A stretch of DNA of 64,000 nt from Xanthobacter sp. NM-59 (GCF_021401125.1 NZ_JACBFQ010000001.1:1094443-1158442), one strand, 5' to 3'. Positions 23,704-32,314 are shown, counted from the first letter of the stretch. Made by a program: numbers and translations. Notes: a model not told the origin generated them from the sequence alone.

Positions 23704-24893
23704 TCGAGCGCATTGCCGGATGGGCCGGCTATGAGAAGCGCGCCGCCGAAGATCCGAGCTGGCCCGCCCTGGCGCCGGGCCTCGGCTACTATGCGGGGCT
23801 CTCTGCGCGGGCGGCAGAGAACCTTTCGACAGTGCTCGCCTGCACCAATGCCATTGCCACCGCGCTCGCCTATGTTCCCGCGCTGGTCTATCTCCGCGAC
23901 GGCGAGGGCAACCGGATCGAGATGCCGGCGCATCCCATGGGCAAGATCGTGCGGGGCGGCGTCAACGATCAGATGACGTGGCCGGATTTCCTCGAGCATT
24001 TCGTGGCGAGCACCCTGCTAACGGGGAACGGCCTCGCCGTGATCCTGCGCAGAGGCAACGGGCAGCTCGCCGGCTTCCGCTGGGTGCCCTGGGGCATGGT
24101 GACGGTGGCGGAGCTGTCGAGCGGGCGGCTCGCTTATGACGTGTCGGATGGCCGGGGCAATACCCGCCGCTATCTCGAAGGCGAGGTGCTCCACCTGCGC
24201 GACCGCACCGATGACGGAAAGATCGGCCGCTCGCGCCTCTCCCGCGCGGCGGACACCGTCAGCGGCGTGACGGCGGCGAATCGGCACGCCACGGCGTTCC
24301 TCGACAACGGCGCCGCACCCTCCGGCGTGATCGAGGTGCCGGGCACCATGAAGCCGGAGCAGCGCGCCACCCTGCGCGAGGGCTTCCAGGCGCGCCACGG
24401 CGGCGCGGGCAAAGCCGGCTCCACGCTGATCCTCGACGGCGGCATGAAGTGGACCGCCTCGCAAATCTCGCCAGAGGACGCGGAGCTGCTTGAAACGCGC
24501 AAGTTCGGCGTGATCGAGCTGTGCCGCCTCTTTCAGGTGCCGCCACCGATCGTGCAGGCCTATGAGAACAACACGTTCACGAACGCCGCTCAGGCCGGCC
24601 TCTGGTTCGCCACCTTCTGCCTCGCCCCGTGGGCGCGGAAGATCGAGGCGGAGTTTGCCCGTTCGGTGTTCCCTTCCGGTGGCTCCTATGAATTGGAGCT
24701 CGACCTGTCCGGCTTTCTGCGCGGCGACCCGGCCACCCGCTGGGCAGCGCATAAGATCGCCATCGACACGGGCGTCCTCGATCCCGACGAGGTGCGGCAG
24801 GTGGAGGGCTGGAACCCGCGCCCGGCCGGCCGTGAGCCCGCTCCCATCAACGAGCCCGCGCCGGGCAATGCAGAGGGGCAGGCCGATGGCTGA
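23694..24893 (+). CDS. Portal protein (HK97 family)
   Basis: The 399-residue protein shows the portal signature: AAENLSTVLACTNAIATALA near the N-terminus, a DFLEHFVASTLLTGNGLAVI stem region, GWVPWGMVTV-like strands, EVLHLRDRTDDG, and FGVIELCRLFQVPPPIVQAY with FTNAAQAGLWF at the clip domain. The dodecameric portal is the entry and exit channel for DNA and binds TerL. It starts 10 bases before the protease stop; a second ATG at 23700 is possible. The length is normal for the family, so the gene looks intact. Confidence 0.9.
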   Translation: MGMIERIAGWAGYEKRAAEDPSWPALAPGLGYYAGLSARAAENLSTVLACTNAIATALAYVPALVYLRDGEGNRIEMPAHPMGKIVRGGVNDQMTWPDFLEHFVASTLLTGNGLAVILRRGNGQLAGFRWVPWGMVTVAELSSGRLAYDVSDGRGNTRRYLEGEVLHLRDRTDDGKIGRSRLSRAADTVSGVTAANRHATAFLDNGAAPSGVIEVPGTMKPEQRATLREGFQARHGGAGKAGSTLILDGGMKWTASQISPEDAELLETRKFGVIELCRLFQVPPPIVQAYENNTFTNAAQAGLWFATFCLAPWARKIEAEFARSVFPSGGSYELELDLSGFLRGDPATRWAAHKIAIDTGVLDPDEVRQVEGWNPRPAGREPAPINEPAPGNAEGQADG

Positions 24894-25155
24894 CCTTGTG
24901 ACGCTGGCCGAGGCTAAGCTGTATCTGCGCGTCGATCATTCCGACGATGACACGCTTATTGCTCTGTTGATCGGCGCGGCCTCCGACGCGGTGGGCGACG
25001 TGGCTACGGACTGGAACGGTGAAGGCGACGTGCCCGACCGCCTCAAGCTCGCCGTCTTGGCGCGCGTAGCCGTGAGCTACGACAACCGCGCCAGCGTGGA
25101 AGCTGCTACCGGCGAACTCGCCATGCTCACCCCTCTGCGAACGCTGGAGGTGTGA
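24886..25155 (+). CDS. gp6-like head-tail connector
   Basis: The 89-residue protein MADLVTLAEAKLYLRVDHSD continues with DDTLIALLIGAASDAVGDVA and LKLAVLARVAVSYDNRA, the helical pattern of HK97 gp6/DUF3168-type adaptor rings that sit under the portal. It overlaps the portal stop by 8 bases. It is the only connector in the element: no head-closure, tail-completion or tail gene follows. In cf-PICIs such connectors let satellite heads join helper tails. Confidence 0.8.
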   Translation: MADLVTLAEAKLYLRVDHSDDDTLIALLIGAASDAVGDVATDWNGEGDVPDRLKLAVLARVAVSYDNRASVEAATGELAMLTPLRTLEV

Positions 25156-25161
25156 GCACCG

Positions 25162-25356
25162 ATGGCGCGCCGTTCCACCCCCTGCACCCAGGCTGACATC
25201 ACCCGCCTCATTAAGGCGGCGCTGGCGGCTGGCGTGGGCATGGAACGGATTGCCGGGGTGAAATTGACGCGTGACGGCGCCGTACTTCTCTTCGGAGAGC
25301 AAAAGCAGGAGCATCCCGACATCCCCAACGAGTGGGACGAGGTGCTGAAGAAATGA
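25162..25356 (+). CDS. Small protein upstream of integrase
   Basis: The 64-residue product (MARRSTPCTQADITRLIKAA...) has an N-terminal helix pair TQADITRLIKAALAAGVGME and a short strand region, ending NEWDEVLKK. Similar short proteins often precede tyrosine integrases in rhizobial elements; their function is not known to me, though control of excision is a reasonable guess. Its stop overlaps the integrase start by four bases (ATGA), so the two are translated together. Confidence 0.65.
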   Translation: MARRSTPCTQADITRLIKAALAAGVGMERIAGVKLTRDGAVLLFGEQKQEHPDIPNEWDEVLKK

Positions 25357-26456
25357 GCCGCCGCCTACCCCGATACGTGTCCGAGTTCGCCGACCGGCAC
25401 GGCAAGATGCGCGTCCGTTTCCGCCGGAAGGGGCAGGAGGATCATTATTTCCAGTCGGTCCCGTGGACGCCGGAGTTCATGCAGGAATATCAGGCGTGCC
25501 TCGCCCGTGAGGCTGCGCCCGTCGTTCAGCCCGGCCTTAATCGCTCCAAGCCCGGCACATTCAACGCGCTCATTGCCACCTATTACGGCTCCCCCGAGTT
25601 CCAGGGGCTGGCAAAGAGCACCCAGGCAACCTATCGCGGAATCATCGAGCGGTTCCGGGCCAAGCACGGCGACAAGCGCGTGGTGGCGATCGAGCGCAAG
25701 CATATCAAGGCGATCATTGGCGCCATGCACGAAACGCCAGCCGCCGCAAATAATCTACTCGATCGGCTCAAGAGCCTATTCGGTCTCGCGCTCGACATCG
25801 GCATGCGACAGGATGACCCAACCTTGCGGATGCGTGGCTATAGCGCCAAGACCGAGGGGTTCCACACTTGGACTGAAGACGAGATCGCGGCGTTTGAAAG
25901 ACGGCACGCGATCGGCACCAAGCCCCGCCTTGCCCTCGCCCTCATGCTCTACACCGGGCAACGCCGCTCAGATGCCGTGACGATGGGCCGGCAACACGTC
26001 ACCGGCAACAAGATCAAGGTGCGCCAGCAAAAGACCGCGGCGCGCCTCGAAATTCCGATGCACCCCACATTGCTCGCTGTGATGGCGGGCACGCCTCGGG
26101 AGAACATGACTTTCCTCGTGACGGCGTTCGGAAAGCCGTTCACGCCGGCAGGATTCGGCAACTGGTTCCGAGAGCAATGCGACGCGGCGGGCCTCCCTCA
26201 GTGCTCGGCCCACGGGCTGCGAAAGGCCGCAGCGCGCCGCCTCGCGGAAGCAGGGTGCAGTAATCAGCAGATCAAGGCCATCACGGGCCACAAAACGGAT
26301 CAGGAGGTGTCGCGCTACACCGCTGCGGCGAACCAAGCCTTGCTCGCGGAACAGGCCATGGCGGCCGCCTATGGAATGGAGGGAGAACAAAAATCGTCTA
26401 ACCCGAATGAAGGGTTAGACACTTTCGCTTCTAACCCATTGAAAGGAAAGAGCTAG
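25353..26456 (+). CDS. int: Tyrosine integrase of the satellite
   Basis: The 367-residue recombinase has a SAM-like core-binding domain (about 65-165) and the catalytic domain with R204 (TGQRRSDA), H287 and R290 (SAHGLRKAAARR), H313 (TGHKTDQE) and Y322 (VSRYTAAA). It would join the element's attP to attB in the tRNA-Ser 3' end. The start at 25353 gives the ATGA overlap with the previous gene; a longer frame begins at 25332. Its stop is 10 bp from the right repeat and 11 bp from the tRNA. Confidence 0.92.
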   Translation: MSRRLPRYVSEFADRHGKMRVRFRRKGQEDHYFQSVPWTPEFMQEYQACLAREAAPVVQPGLNRSKPGTFNALIATYYGSPEFQGLAKSTQATYRGIIERFRAKHGDKRVVAIERKHIKAIIGAMHETPAAANNLLDRLKSLFGLALDIGMRQDDPTLRMRGYSAKTEGFHTWTEDEIAAFERRHAIGTKPRLALALMLYTGQRRSDAVTMGRQHVTGNKIKVRQQKTAARLEIPMHPTLLAVMAGTPRENMTFLVTAFGKPFTPAGFGNWFREQCDAAGLPQCSAHGLRKAAARRLAEAGCSNQQIKAITGHKTDQEVSRYTAAANQALLAEQAMAAAYGMEGEQKSSNPNEGLDTFASNPLKGKS

Positions 26457-26465
26457 AGAATGAAG

Positions 26466-26483
26466 GTGGCGGAGACGGAGGGA
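26466..26483 (+). repeat. Right attachment-site repeat inside tRNA-Ser
   Basis: Identical to the left copy at 15443-15460. It covers the encoded CCA end, the 3' strand of the acceptor stem and part of the T-arm, so integration rebuilt an intact tRNA gene on this side. Confidence 0.8.
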
Positions 26484-26558
26484 TTCGAACCCTCGAGACC
26501 CTTTTGGGGGTCTGCTCATTTAGCAAACGAGTGCCTTCAGCCTCTCGGCCACGTCTCC
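26467..26558 (-). tRNA. tRNA-Ser(GCT)
   Basis: Read on the minus strand, GGAGACG at the 5' end pairs with CGTCTCC at the 3' end, followed by discriminator G and an encoded CCA. The anticodon loop reads TTTGCTAAA, giving anticodon GCT for AGC/AGU serine codons. A long variable arm (GACCCCCAAAAGGGTCT region) is typical of serine tRNAs, and the T-loop contains GGTTCGAATCC. The 92-nt length fits. The 3' end doubles as the satellite's attachment site. Confidence 0.95.
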
Positions 26559-26639
26559 CGCTCGCTCTCCTATGCCGAACCGAAGACGGCTTTGCAAGGC
26601 ACTGAAGTGGGTTTTCCAGCGAAACCCACAAAGTCGGCG

Positions 26640-27056
26640 TCAGCCGGCGACCCCCGCCGAGGCCGCGCCATAGGACTTTTCCTCCACCAGCCAGGAGCCG
26701 GAATGCAGGTTGATCTGCCGCTTCAGGACCGCCCTCTCGTCGTTCAGCACATAGACAGAGCGCGCCAAAGCGACGAAGGGCGCGCCAAAATCCTGCCTGG
26801 CCTCCAGGTGCCGCAGTTCATCCTCCACGTGCCAAAGGCGGCGATTCACGTCCAGGAGAGCGCCAAAGAGGTCTTCAAAACTGTCCGCCAAGCGCGATGA
26901 CGTGCGCAGCTCCCGCAGCGCGTCCAACTCGCGAGAGACGTTGGCACGCTGGGCCTCGTCGGTCAGGTGCTCCATCTTCAGCATGAGGATGGTGATCTTG
27001 TCGTAGAGCTCGCCAACCGAGATCGGCGCGAGAATCATCACGCCTGCGGTGCTCAT
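26640..27056 (-). CDS. DUF6165-type conserved protein
   Basis: The 138-residue protein starts MSTAGVMILAPISVGELYDK and is largely helical, with LEARQDFGAPFVALARSVYV in the second half. This matches a small conserved family (DUF6165 as I remember it) found behind TPR/glycosyltransferase genes. The ATG at 27056 overlaps the TPR gene stop (ATGA), so the two are coupled. A role in assembling or transferring surface glycans is suggested only by the neighbour. Confidence 0.65.
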   Translation of the reverse strand: MSTAGVMILAPISVGELYDKITILMLKMEHLTDEAQRANVSRELDALRELRTSSRLADSFEDLFGALLDVNRRLWHVEDELRHLEARQDFGAPFVALARSVYVLNDERAVLKRQINLHSGSWLVEEKSYGAASAGVAG

Positions 27057-29185
27057 GGGGCCTCCTTCGCCTGCAGGAGCGCCTCGACGGCGGCCGCGAT
27101 GCGGGTGAACACGTCGCCCCACTCCCCCGCCCGGCTTTGGCGGAAAAGGCGCACACTTGGATAGAGGTGCGTGCGCTCTCCCTCCCGTCCCCAGCGCCAG
27201 TCTGGCACCGCGCGCAGCGCCAGGAAGGCGGGGCGGCCGCGCGCGCCTGCCAGATGGACCAGCGCGCTATCAATGGTCACCACCACATCCAGATGCTGAA
27301 GAATGCCGGCGGTATCCACAAAGGTGCCCTCGGCATCGCGGTCAGCCGCGAGCCGCACGATGCGGTCCGCGAAGGGCACGTCGTCGATCTGCTCCTCGCC
27401 ATACCCCCATTGGAGGCTCACCAGCTCAACCCCTTCGAGCTCCGCCAGCGGCGCGAAGGCCGAAAGCGGCGCCGAACGGCCCACATCCACCGCCGAGCTC
27501 GGATTGCCCTGCCAGTTGATACCCACGCGCAGGCGCGGCGGCGGCCGCACCACGACCGGCGCAGGTTCCTCCGGCGCATCCTCTGCGCCCGCGCCATCGG
27601 CGGAAGGTTCGGCGGAGCCGGGCGGCGCGTCGAGATCTGGCGGCGGCTCGGCCGCGGCGTCGTCCTCCCCCGGCTCCGGAAGCGTTTCCGCCAGACGCCA
27701 TGTCCGCCAGCGGGCCACGCGCTCGGGATCCACGGTGAGATAGGGAGCGGACGGCCAGTCGGCCGGATTGGGGGCGATCAGCCCCGGCAAGCTGCCCACC
27801 GGCACCCAGCGCAATCCGGGCCGCGAGGTGTCGACGCTGGCGAGATCGCTGATCACGGGCACGCGCGCATCGATTCGCGACAGCAGCGGCGCATTCCGCC
27901 GCGCGGTGAGGAAGCGGGCGTGGATGCCGCGATCGGCCAGAAGCCTCACCAGCCGGCCGAACTGGATGAGGTCGCCGAGCCCTTGCTCGCCGAGCACGAT
28001 CAGTTCTTCCACCGGCTCGCGCCCGTCCCACCGCGCGAAGGACAGCGGCACGTAGGCCGGCGGCATCAAGCCGCCACGCGCCTCATAGCCGGTCCATCCC
28101 TCCGGCCACCGCCCGTGGGCGAGGTTCTCCGCGCCGCAGACGAAGCGAACCACGGGCAGGCCGGGATCTGCCGCCAGCGCCGCGGCGGCGGCCCGCTCTC
28201 CACCGGCGACATCGCCCATGTCAAACCTCAAGGTGGCGAGCGAGATGTGGGCCAGCGCCAGCGTGGGGTCGAGGGTCAGCGCGGCCTCGGCATCGGCAAG
28301 GGCGCCGGCGGTGTCGCCCATGAGGCGCTTCACCTCCGACCGCTCCTGGAGCACCGGGGCGCAGGCGGGGTCGCGCGCCAGCGCATCGTCGCACACGGCA
28401 AGGGCCTCGTCCGGCTTCTGCTCCCGGCACAGCACGCGCGCCAGCGGCGCCGCCCAGGCGACGCGATCCGGCGCCACCGCCAGGGCGGTGCTGAAGGCCG
28501 CCCGCGCGCCGGCCAGGTCACAATTGCCGAGACACCCCTGGCCACGCAGGAAATGGGCGTCTGCCATCCGGGGATCGATGTGCAAGGCGCGGTCGGCAGC
28601 CGCGGCGACCTCCTCGAAGCGGCCGAGCTCCAGCAGCGTGCCCGCGGTGGAGATCCAATGGCGCGGCTCCCACGGCTGCATGGTGGTGAGCGTCTCGCAG
28701 TCGCGCAGGGCATCCTGCGACCTGCCGACACGCGAGAGGGCCGTGGCGCGATTGGCCAACGCCTCCGCGGCGCGGGGATCGAGCGCGAGAACGCGGTCGA
28801 AACGGGTCACCGCCTCTTCGTGGCGCCCCTGCGCCGCCAGCATGTTGCCGGCCAGATAATGCGCCTCGCCCAGGGTGGGGTCGAGGGTCGCGGCCGCCTC
28901 GTAGGCGGCCAGTGCCTTGTCCCAGGTCCGGCTCGCCTGATAGGCGGCCCCCAGCAGCACATGCGCCCCGGCAAGAGAGGGGAAGGCCTCGCAGGTGCGG
29001 CGGGCGGCCTGCAGCGCCTCCTTGAAGCGGCGGGTCTGCAGCAGGGCGAACACCAGCAGGCGCTGCACCTCGAACACCGGCTTGGGCTTCACCAACCGGC
29101 GGTAGATCTCGATCGCCTCATCCAACTTGCCCTGACGATGCAGCTCAGTCGCCCGGCTGAAGGCAGCACGTGCATCGGTTGACAT
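27053..29185 (-). CDS. TPR protein with C-terminal glycosyltransferase-like domain
   Basis: The 710-residue protein has about ten tetratricopeptide repeats in residues 1-340 (for example ATELHRQGKLDEAIEIYRRL and TALSRVGRSQDALRDCETLT). A region resembling glycosyltransferase family 9/41 follows: VLGEQGLGDLIQFGRLVRLL, then LRVGINWQGNPSSAVDVGRS and VVTIDSALVHLAGARGRPAF. Between these is an acidic, alanine- and proline-rich linker (about 520-560). Such proteins are thought to glycosylate proteins or surface polymers; the acceptor is unknown. The following DUF6165 gene overlaps its stop. Confidence 0.7.
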   Translation of the reverse strand: MSTDARAAFSRATELHRQGKLDEAIEIYRRLVKPKPVFEVQRLLVFALLQTRRFKEALQAARRTCEAFPSLAGAHVLLGAAYQASRTWDKALAAYEAAATLDPTLGEAHYLAGNMLAAQGRHEEAVTRFDRVLALDPRAAEALANRATALSRVGRSQDALRDCETLTTMQPWEPRHWISTAGTLLELGRFEEVAAAADRALHIDPRMADAHFLRGQGCLGNCDLAGARAAFSTALAVAPDRVAWAAPLARVLCREQKPDEALAVCDDALARDPACAPVLQERSEVKRLMGDTAGALADAEAALTLDPTLALAHISLATLRFDMGDVAGGERAAAAALAADPGLPVVRFVCGAENLAHGRWPEGWTGYEARGGLMPPAYVPLSFARWDGREPVEELIVLGEQGLGDLIQFGRLVRLLADRGIHARFLTARRNAPLLSRIDARVPVISDLASVDTSRPGLRWVPVGSLPGLIAPNPADWPSAPYLTVDPERVARWRTWRLAETLPEPGEDDAAAEPPPDLDAPPGSAEPSADGAGAEDAPEEPAPVVVRPPPRLRVGINWQGNPSSAVDVGRSAPLSAFAPLAELEGVELVSLQWGYGEEQIDDVPFADRIVRLAADRDAEGTFVDTAGILQHLDVVVTIDSALVHLAGARGRPAFLALRAVPDWRWGREGERTHLYPSVRLFRQSRAGEWGDVFTRIAAAVEALLQAKEAP

Positions 29186-29313
29186 GGGACGGCGGCTCCT
29201 GGAGATGCGCTTTCGGCGTCTCTCTTAGAGCACCTATGGTTGGAGGGAAACCCAATCCGCACGCGACGTCGCGCGGCATTGCCCCCGAGCGCAGGCCCGA
29301 ACGGGCGCCGATG

Positions 29314-30027
29314 TCACCCGCGGGCGCGCTGGCCGAACAGGACCGCTTGGGCATCCTTGTCCTTGGCGATATCGAGGTTGCTGCGCTCCTCGGCGCTCAA
29401 GGCCAAGCCGCGCTGCACGGCGGGCCGCTCCATCACGCGCGCCAGCCAAGCCTTAACATGCGGGAACTCTTCGATATTCTGGCCCTGCCGTTCCCACAGC
29501 TTGGCCCAGCCCACGCAGGCAATGTCGGCAATGGAATACGCGCCCGCCAGATAATCCCGGTCCTTCAGACGCGCGTTCATCACGCCATAGAGGCGGTGCA
29601 CCTCATGGGTGTAGCGCTCGATGGCATAGGGAATTTTTTCCGGCGCATAGATACGGAAATGATGGGCCTGGCCGGCCATGGGTCCAAGCCCGCCCATCTG
29701 CCAGAACAGCCATTGGTCCACTTCCACCCGCCCGCGCTCGTCGGCCGGGTAGAAAAGCCCGGTTTTGCGGCCGAGATACTGGAGAATCGCCCCCGATTCG
29801 AACACCGAGATGGGCTGCCCGCCGGGGCCCTCGGGGTCGAGGATGGCCGGCATCTTGTTGTTGGGCGAGATGGCCAGGAATTCCGGCTTGAACTGGTCGC
29901 CCTTGCCGATGTTCACGAGCTTCACCTCATAGGGAAGCCCGCACTCCTCGAGCATGATGGAGATTTTCCAGCCGTTGGGCGTGGGCCAGTAATAAAACTC
30001 TATGGGCTGGGTCTGCACCTGTGCCAC
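29314..30027 (-). CDS. Glutathione S-transferase, YghU/YfcG-like
   Basis: The 237-residue protein has an N-terminal thioredoxin-fold domain with YYWPTPNGWKISIMLEE. The TPNGxK motif, in place of a catalytic Tyr/Ser/Cys, is that of the nucleophile-poor YfcG/YghU group, which has disulfide-bond reductase activity. The NKMPAILDPEG and VFESGAILQYLG segments bind glutathione, and the C-terminal helical domain carries YSIADIACVGW. The GTG start at 30027 is preceded by GGGGAG and fits the family N-terminus; the longer frame to 30120 does not. Confidence 0.85.
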   Translation of the reverse strand: MAQVQTQPIEFYYWPTPNGWKISIMLEECGLPYEVKLVNIGKGDQFKPEFLAISPNNKMPAILDPEGPGGQPISVFESGAILQYLGRKTGLFYPADERGRVEVDQWLFWQMGGLGPMAGQAHHFRIYAPEKIPYAIERYTHEVHRLYGVMNARLKDRDYLAGAYSIADIACVGWAKLWERQGQNIEEFPHVKAWLARVMERPAVQRGLALSAEERSNLDIAKDKDAQAVLFGQRARG

Positions 30028-30190
30028 GATTCGCTCCCCGAAACTCTGTCGTTCCGGCCGATCCTCGCGGCCGTGGGACGTCAACCAATGGCGACCAGGG
30101 GCATCGCGCCCCGCCGCCACTTCCGTCTCGACCGCTCGGATCGGGACGCACGCCGTAATGCCGGGCTCACGTTCCCGTCCGGCGGCGCAT

Positions 30191-30264
30191 GGTTAAGACC
30201 TAACCATAGCACACAGGATCGGCAAGAGAGGTCCAGTTGAGAGGTCCGGTTGAGAGGTCCGTGG
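30191..30264. repeat. Short palindrome and tandem 13-bp repeats
   Basis: GGTTA-AGACC-TAACC at 30191-30205 is a palindrome. GAGAGGTCC(A/G)GTT is repeated at 30226-30238 and 30239-30251 with a third, partly diverged copy at 30252-30264. They lie between the GNAT stop (30282) and the GST start (30027), so they could act in termination or regulation; nothing shows which. Confidence 0.4.
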
Positions 30265-30281
30265 CGGGTAGAGGTATAGCC

Positions 30282-30761
30282 CTACGTCAGCTCGATCTTG
30301 AAACCGAAATGGGAGGACGCGAAGCCCAGCCGCTCGTAGAAACGGTGGCTGGCCTCGCGACGCCGGTTGGAAGTCAGGGCCAGGGTAACGGCACCCGCAG
30401 CACGCGCTTCCGCCATGGCGTGGCGGACCATGCGCTCCCCGATTCGCCGGCCACGCAGGTCGGACACCACCTGCACCCCTTCGAGAATCGCCCTCAATAC
30501 GCCACGGCCGGGCAGGCTGTGGGCGAAGATGAGTTCGAAGGTGCCCACCACCCGGCCGTCGATCTCCGCCACATAGAGCCAAGTGGAAGGGTTGGCGCAG
30601 ATGGCCTGGTACGCGGCCCGATAGTCCGCGAAGGCCTCGGCATCGGTGGTGTCGCCATGCCCGCCCACCTCGTCGTCGGCGAACAGGGCGACCACAGCGG
30701 GCAGGTCCTGCTCGTGCGCGAGGCGGAAAATCAGTCCATCGGGATGCAGTCTTACCGGCAC
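30282..30761 (-). CDS. GNAT-family N-acetyltransferase
   Basis: The 159-residue protein shows the GNAT fold: YVAEIDGRVVGTFELIF (strands 2-4), then VQVVSDLRGRRIGERMVRHA with the acetyl-CoA-binding R/Q-x-x-G-x-G/A loop, and LTSNRRREASHRFYERLGF at the C-terminal strand-helix. The substrate is unknown. Its start overlaps the end of the glycosyltransferase gene upstream (30752), so they are coupled. Confidence 0.82.
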   Translation of the reverse strand: MPVRLHPDGLIFRLAHEQDLPAVVALFADDEVGGHGDTTDAEAFADYRAAYQAICANPSTWLYVAEIDGRVVGTFELIFAHSLPGRGVLRAILEGVQVVSDLRGRRIGERMVRHAMAEARAAGAVTLALTSNRRREASHRFYERLGFASSHFGFKIELT

Positions 30762-32314
30762 AGGGGATCATCCGCAGGAAGAGGAGTGAGCTGCCAGTCG
30801 GTCCACCGATGAGGGTTCATCAGTGGAGACGACCACTTCACCGGCATTTCGACGGTGTTGCGCCCCGGGGGCGGCAGCAGGCGGAAAGGCAGGCCGTTGG
30901 CGATGCCGGTGATGCGCGCACAACCGGTGCTCTCCCGCGCGGGCGGGCGATATTGCAGCTCGGTCACGATCACCACGCGGGCGCCAGGCACCGCGGCCCG
31001 CAGGCGACCGGCGGACGTGCGGTCGTCGGCCACCAGCGTCGGCGCCGGGCCCAGCTGGTGCTTCACGGTGGGAGCCAGCCGATGGAGCGGCTCCGCCGCC
31101 ACGCAGCGCCCACACAGCCGCGGATCGGGCCACAGGGGAATCGCCACCCGAACAGCGAGCACGCCCACCGCGATCGCCAGCAGCACGCCGAGATAGGCCG
31201 GCAGCCGCGCCCGCCAGCCGCCGACCCGCTCCAGCTCCGCAAACATGTAGACCGGCAGCATCAGCAGAAACACGTGGAAGTAGCGATCCCGCAGATTCGT
31301 GGAACCCGCGGCGAGCACCCCGACCAGCGCGGCCACAAGGCCGAGGATGATGACATTGCGCAGCACGCGACGGGCGCCGGCATGCTGCGCATCATCCCCC
31401 GCCCGCGCGCCTTCGCCACGGTTCCAGGGCAGGAAGATCAAGGCCGCGAGCGCCGCGAACGGCAGCGCATAGCCCGCGAGCGCCACCACGTAGCTCTGCA
31501 CCACATCGCCCCAGCCCGATTGGGCGGCGCCGATGGTCTGGGCGGTGGCCGCCACCACGTCCTGCTTCAGGAAATGCAGGGCGAGCCCATAGACGGCCAG
31601 CGGCGCGGCCGCCACCAGGGCCGTGATCAGGATGCGCCGGTCGAACAGGGCACGGCGGTAGGTGGGCTCGAAGAGGCAGGCCACCACCAGGGCGCCGAGG
31701 AACGCCACAAACCCGAACTTGCCCAGCAGGCCGACCGCGATCCAGGCACCCAAACCCGCATAGAGGGCCGCGCTGGGCTTTCGCACGATGGCGATGAGCG
31801 TCAGCATGGCCCCCGCGATGGCCACGATCATCACGTTGGAATGGGTGAGGATGCGGTGGCTGTGATAGCCGATCACCCACAGGGCCGAGAGCGAATAGAC
31901 AGCCGCCGCCTGCAGACGGGGATCGTGAATCACCCGCCGCGCGACGCGGTAGATCAGCATGGCGCAGGCGAACAGCAGCGCGTAGCGCAGGATCGCGAAG
32001 CTCAGCCGCCCGGTGCCAACGATCTGCTGGAGCCCATAGAGCAGCCAGTCGAAGAAGGGCGGGTTGCGCGGAACGTAGCTCAGCTCCAGCGACTGGACGA
32101 GATAGCTCTCGACCGCGTCGTCGACATTGATGGCCGATTCCAGGAAGGCGCCGATGGCTGCATGCAGCAGGCACCAGATGCCGACGATGACGGCCACACC
32201 CCTTGGCGTGGCCCAGAACGGGAGGGCCTCGCCCATCCCCGCCGGGCTCTCCTTCGGTGAACCCGGGTGCGGGGCGCGCGCTTGAATTTCGATCACGGGA
32301 CTGACGCACTCCAA
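30752..32314 (-). CDS. GT39/ArnT-like membrane glycosyltransferase
   Basis: The 520-residue protein has ten or more hydrophobic helices (for example VAVIVGIWCLLHAAIGAFL and LLFACAMLIYRVARRV) and a first outer loop with INVDDAVESYLVQSLELSYV. The acidic pair in that loop is the usual catalytic/metal region of GT-C enzymes that move sugars from lipid-linked donors. It probably modifies lipid A or another surface glycan at the periplasmic face. The C-terminal 130 residues are soluble. A later start (MGEALPFW) is possible. Confidence 0.75.
   Translation of the reverse strand: MECVSPVIEIQARAPHPGSPKESPAGMGEALPFWATPRGVAVIVGIWCLLHAAIGAFLESAINVDDAVESYLVQSLELSYVPRNPPFFDWLLYGLQQIVGTGRLSFAILRYALLFACAMLIYRVARRVIHDPRLQAAAVYSLSALWVIGYHSHRILTHSNVMIVAIAGAMLTLIAIVRKPSAALYAGLGAWIAVGLLGKFGFVAFLGALVVACLFEPTYRRALFDRRILITALVAAAPLAVYGLALHFLKQDVVAATAQTIGAAQSGWGDVVQSYVVALAGYALPFAALAALIFLPWNRGEGARAGDDAQHAGARRVLRNVIILGLVAALVGVLAAGSTNLRDRYFHVFLLMLPVYMFAELERVGGWRARLPAYLGVLLAIAVGVLAVRVAIPLWPDPRLCGRCVAAEPLHRLAPTVKHQLGPAPTLVADDRTSAGRLRAAVPGARVVIVTELQYRPPARESTGCARITGIANGLPFRLLPPPGRNTVEMPVKWSSPLMNPHRWTDWQLTPLPADDPLCR

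Larger units (their letters stand above)
15443..26483. mobile_element. Tail-less phage satellite, cf-PICI-like, integrated at tRNA-Ser(GCT)
   Basis: An 18-bp direct repeat (15443-15460 and 26466-26483) bounds about 11.0 kb. Inside are, in order, a small unknown protein, a helicase-type Rep with CTTAG iterons, HNH endonuclease, TerL, a leftward XRE/Cas2-like operon, two unknown rightward genes, HK97-type capsid, prohead protease, portal, gp6-like connector, a small protein and tyrosine integrase. The integrase lies against the tRNA, as for tRNA-targeting elements. No tail, baseplate, lysis or holin gene is present, and most functional genes are tightly packed or overlapping with no visible frameshift. 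Known capsid-forming phage-inducible islands have the same content and the same capsid-protease-portal order and use helper-phage tails. That this one is mobilised is inference. Confidence 0.8.

Noticed and set aside
15443..26483. Gene transfer agent or complete prophage
   Set aside because: A gene transfer agent would not have its own integrase and tRNA repeat, and a complete phage would need tail and lysis genes, which are absent.
27137..29182. A 681-codon plus-strand frame opposite the TPR gene
   Set aside because: Antisense mirror of a repeat-containing gene; the minus-strand product has clear TPRs and a glycosyltransferase-like domain.
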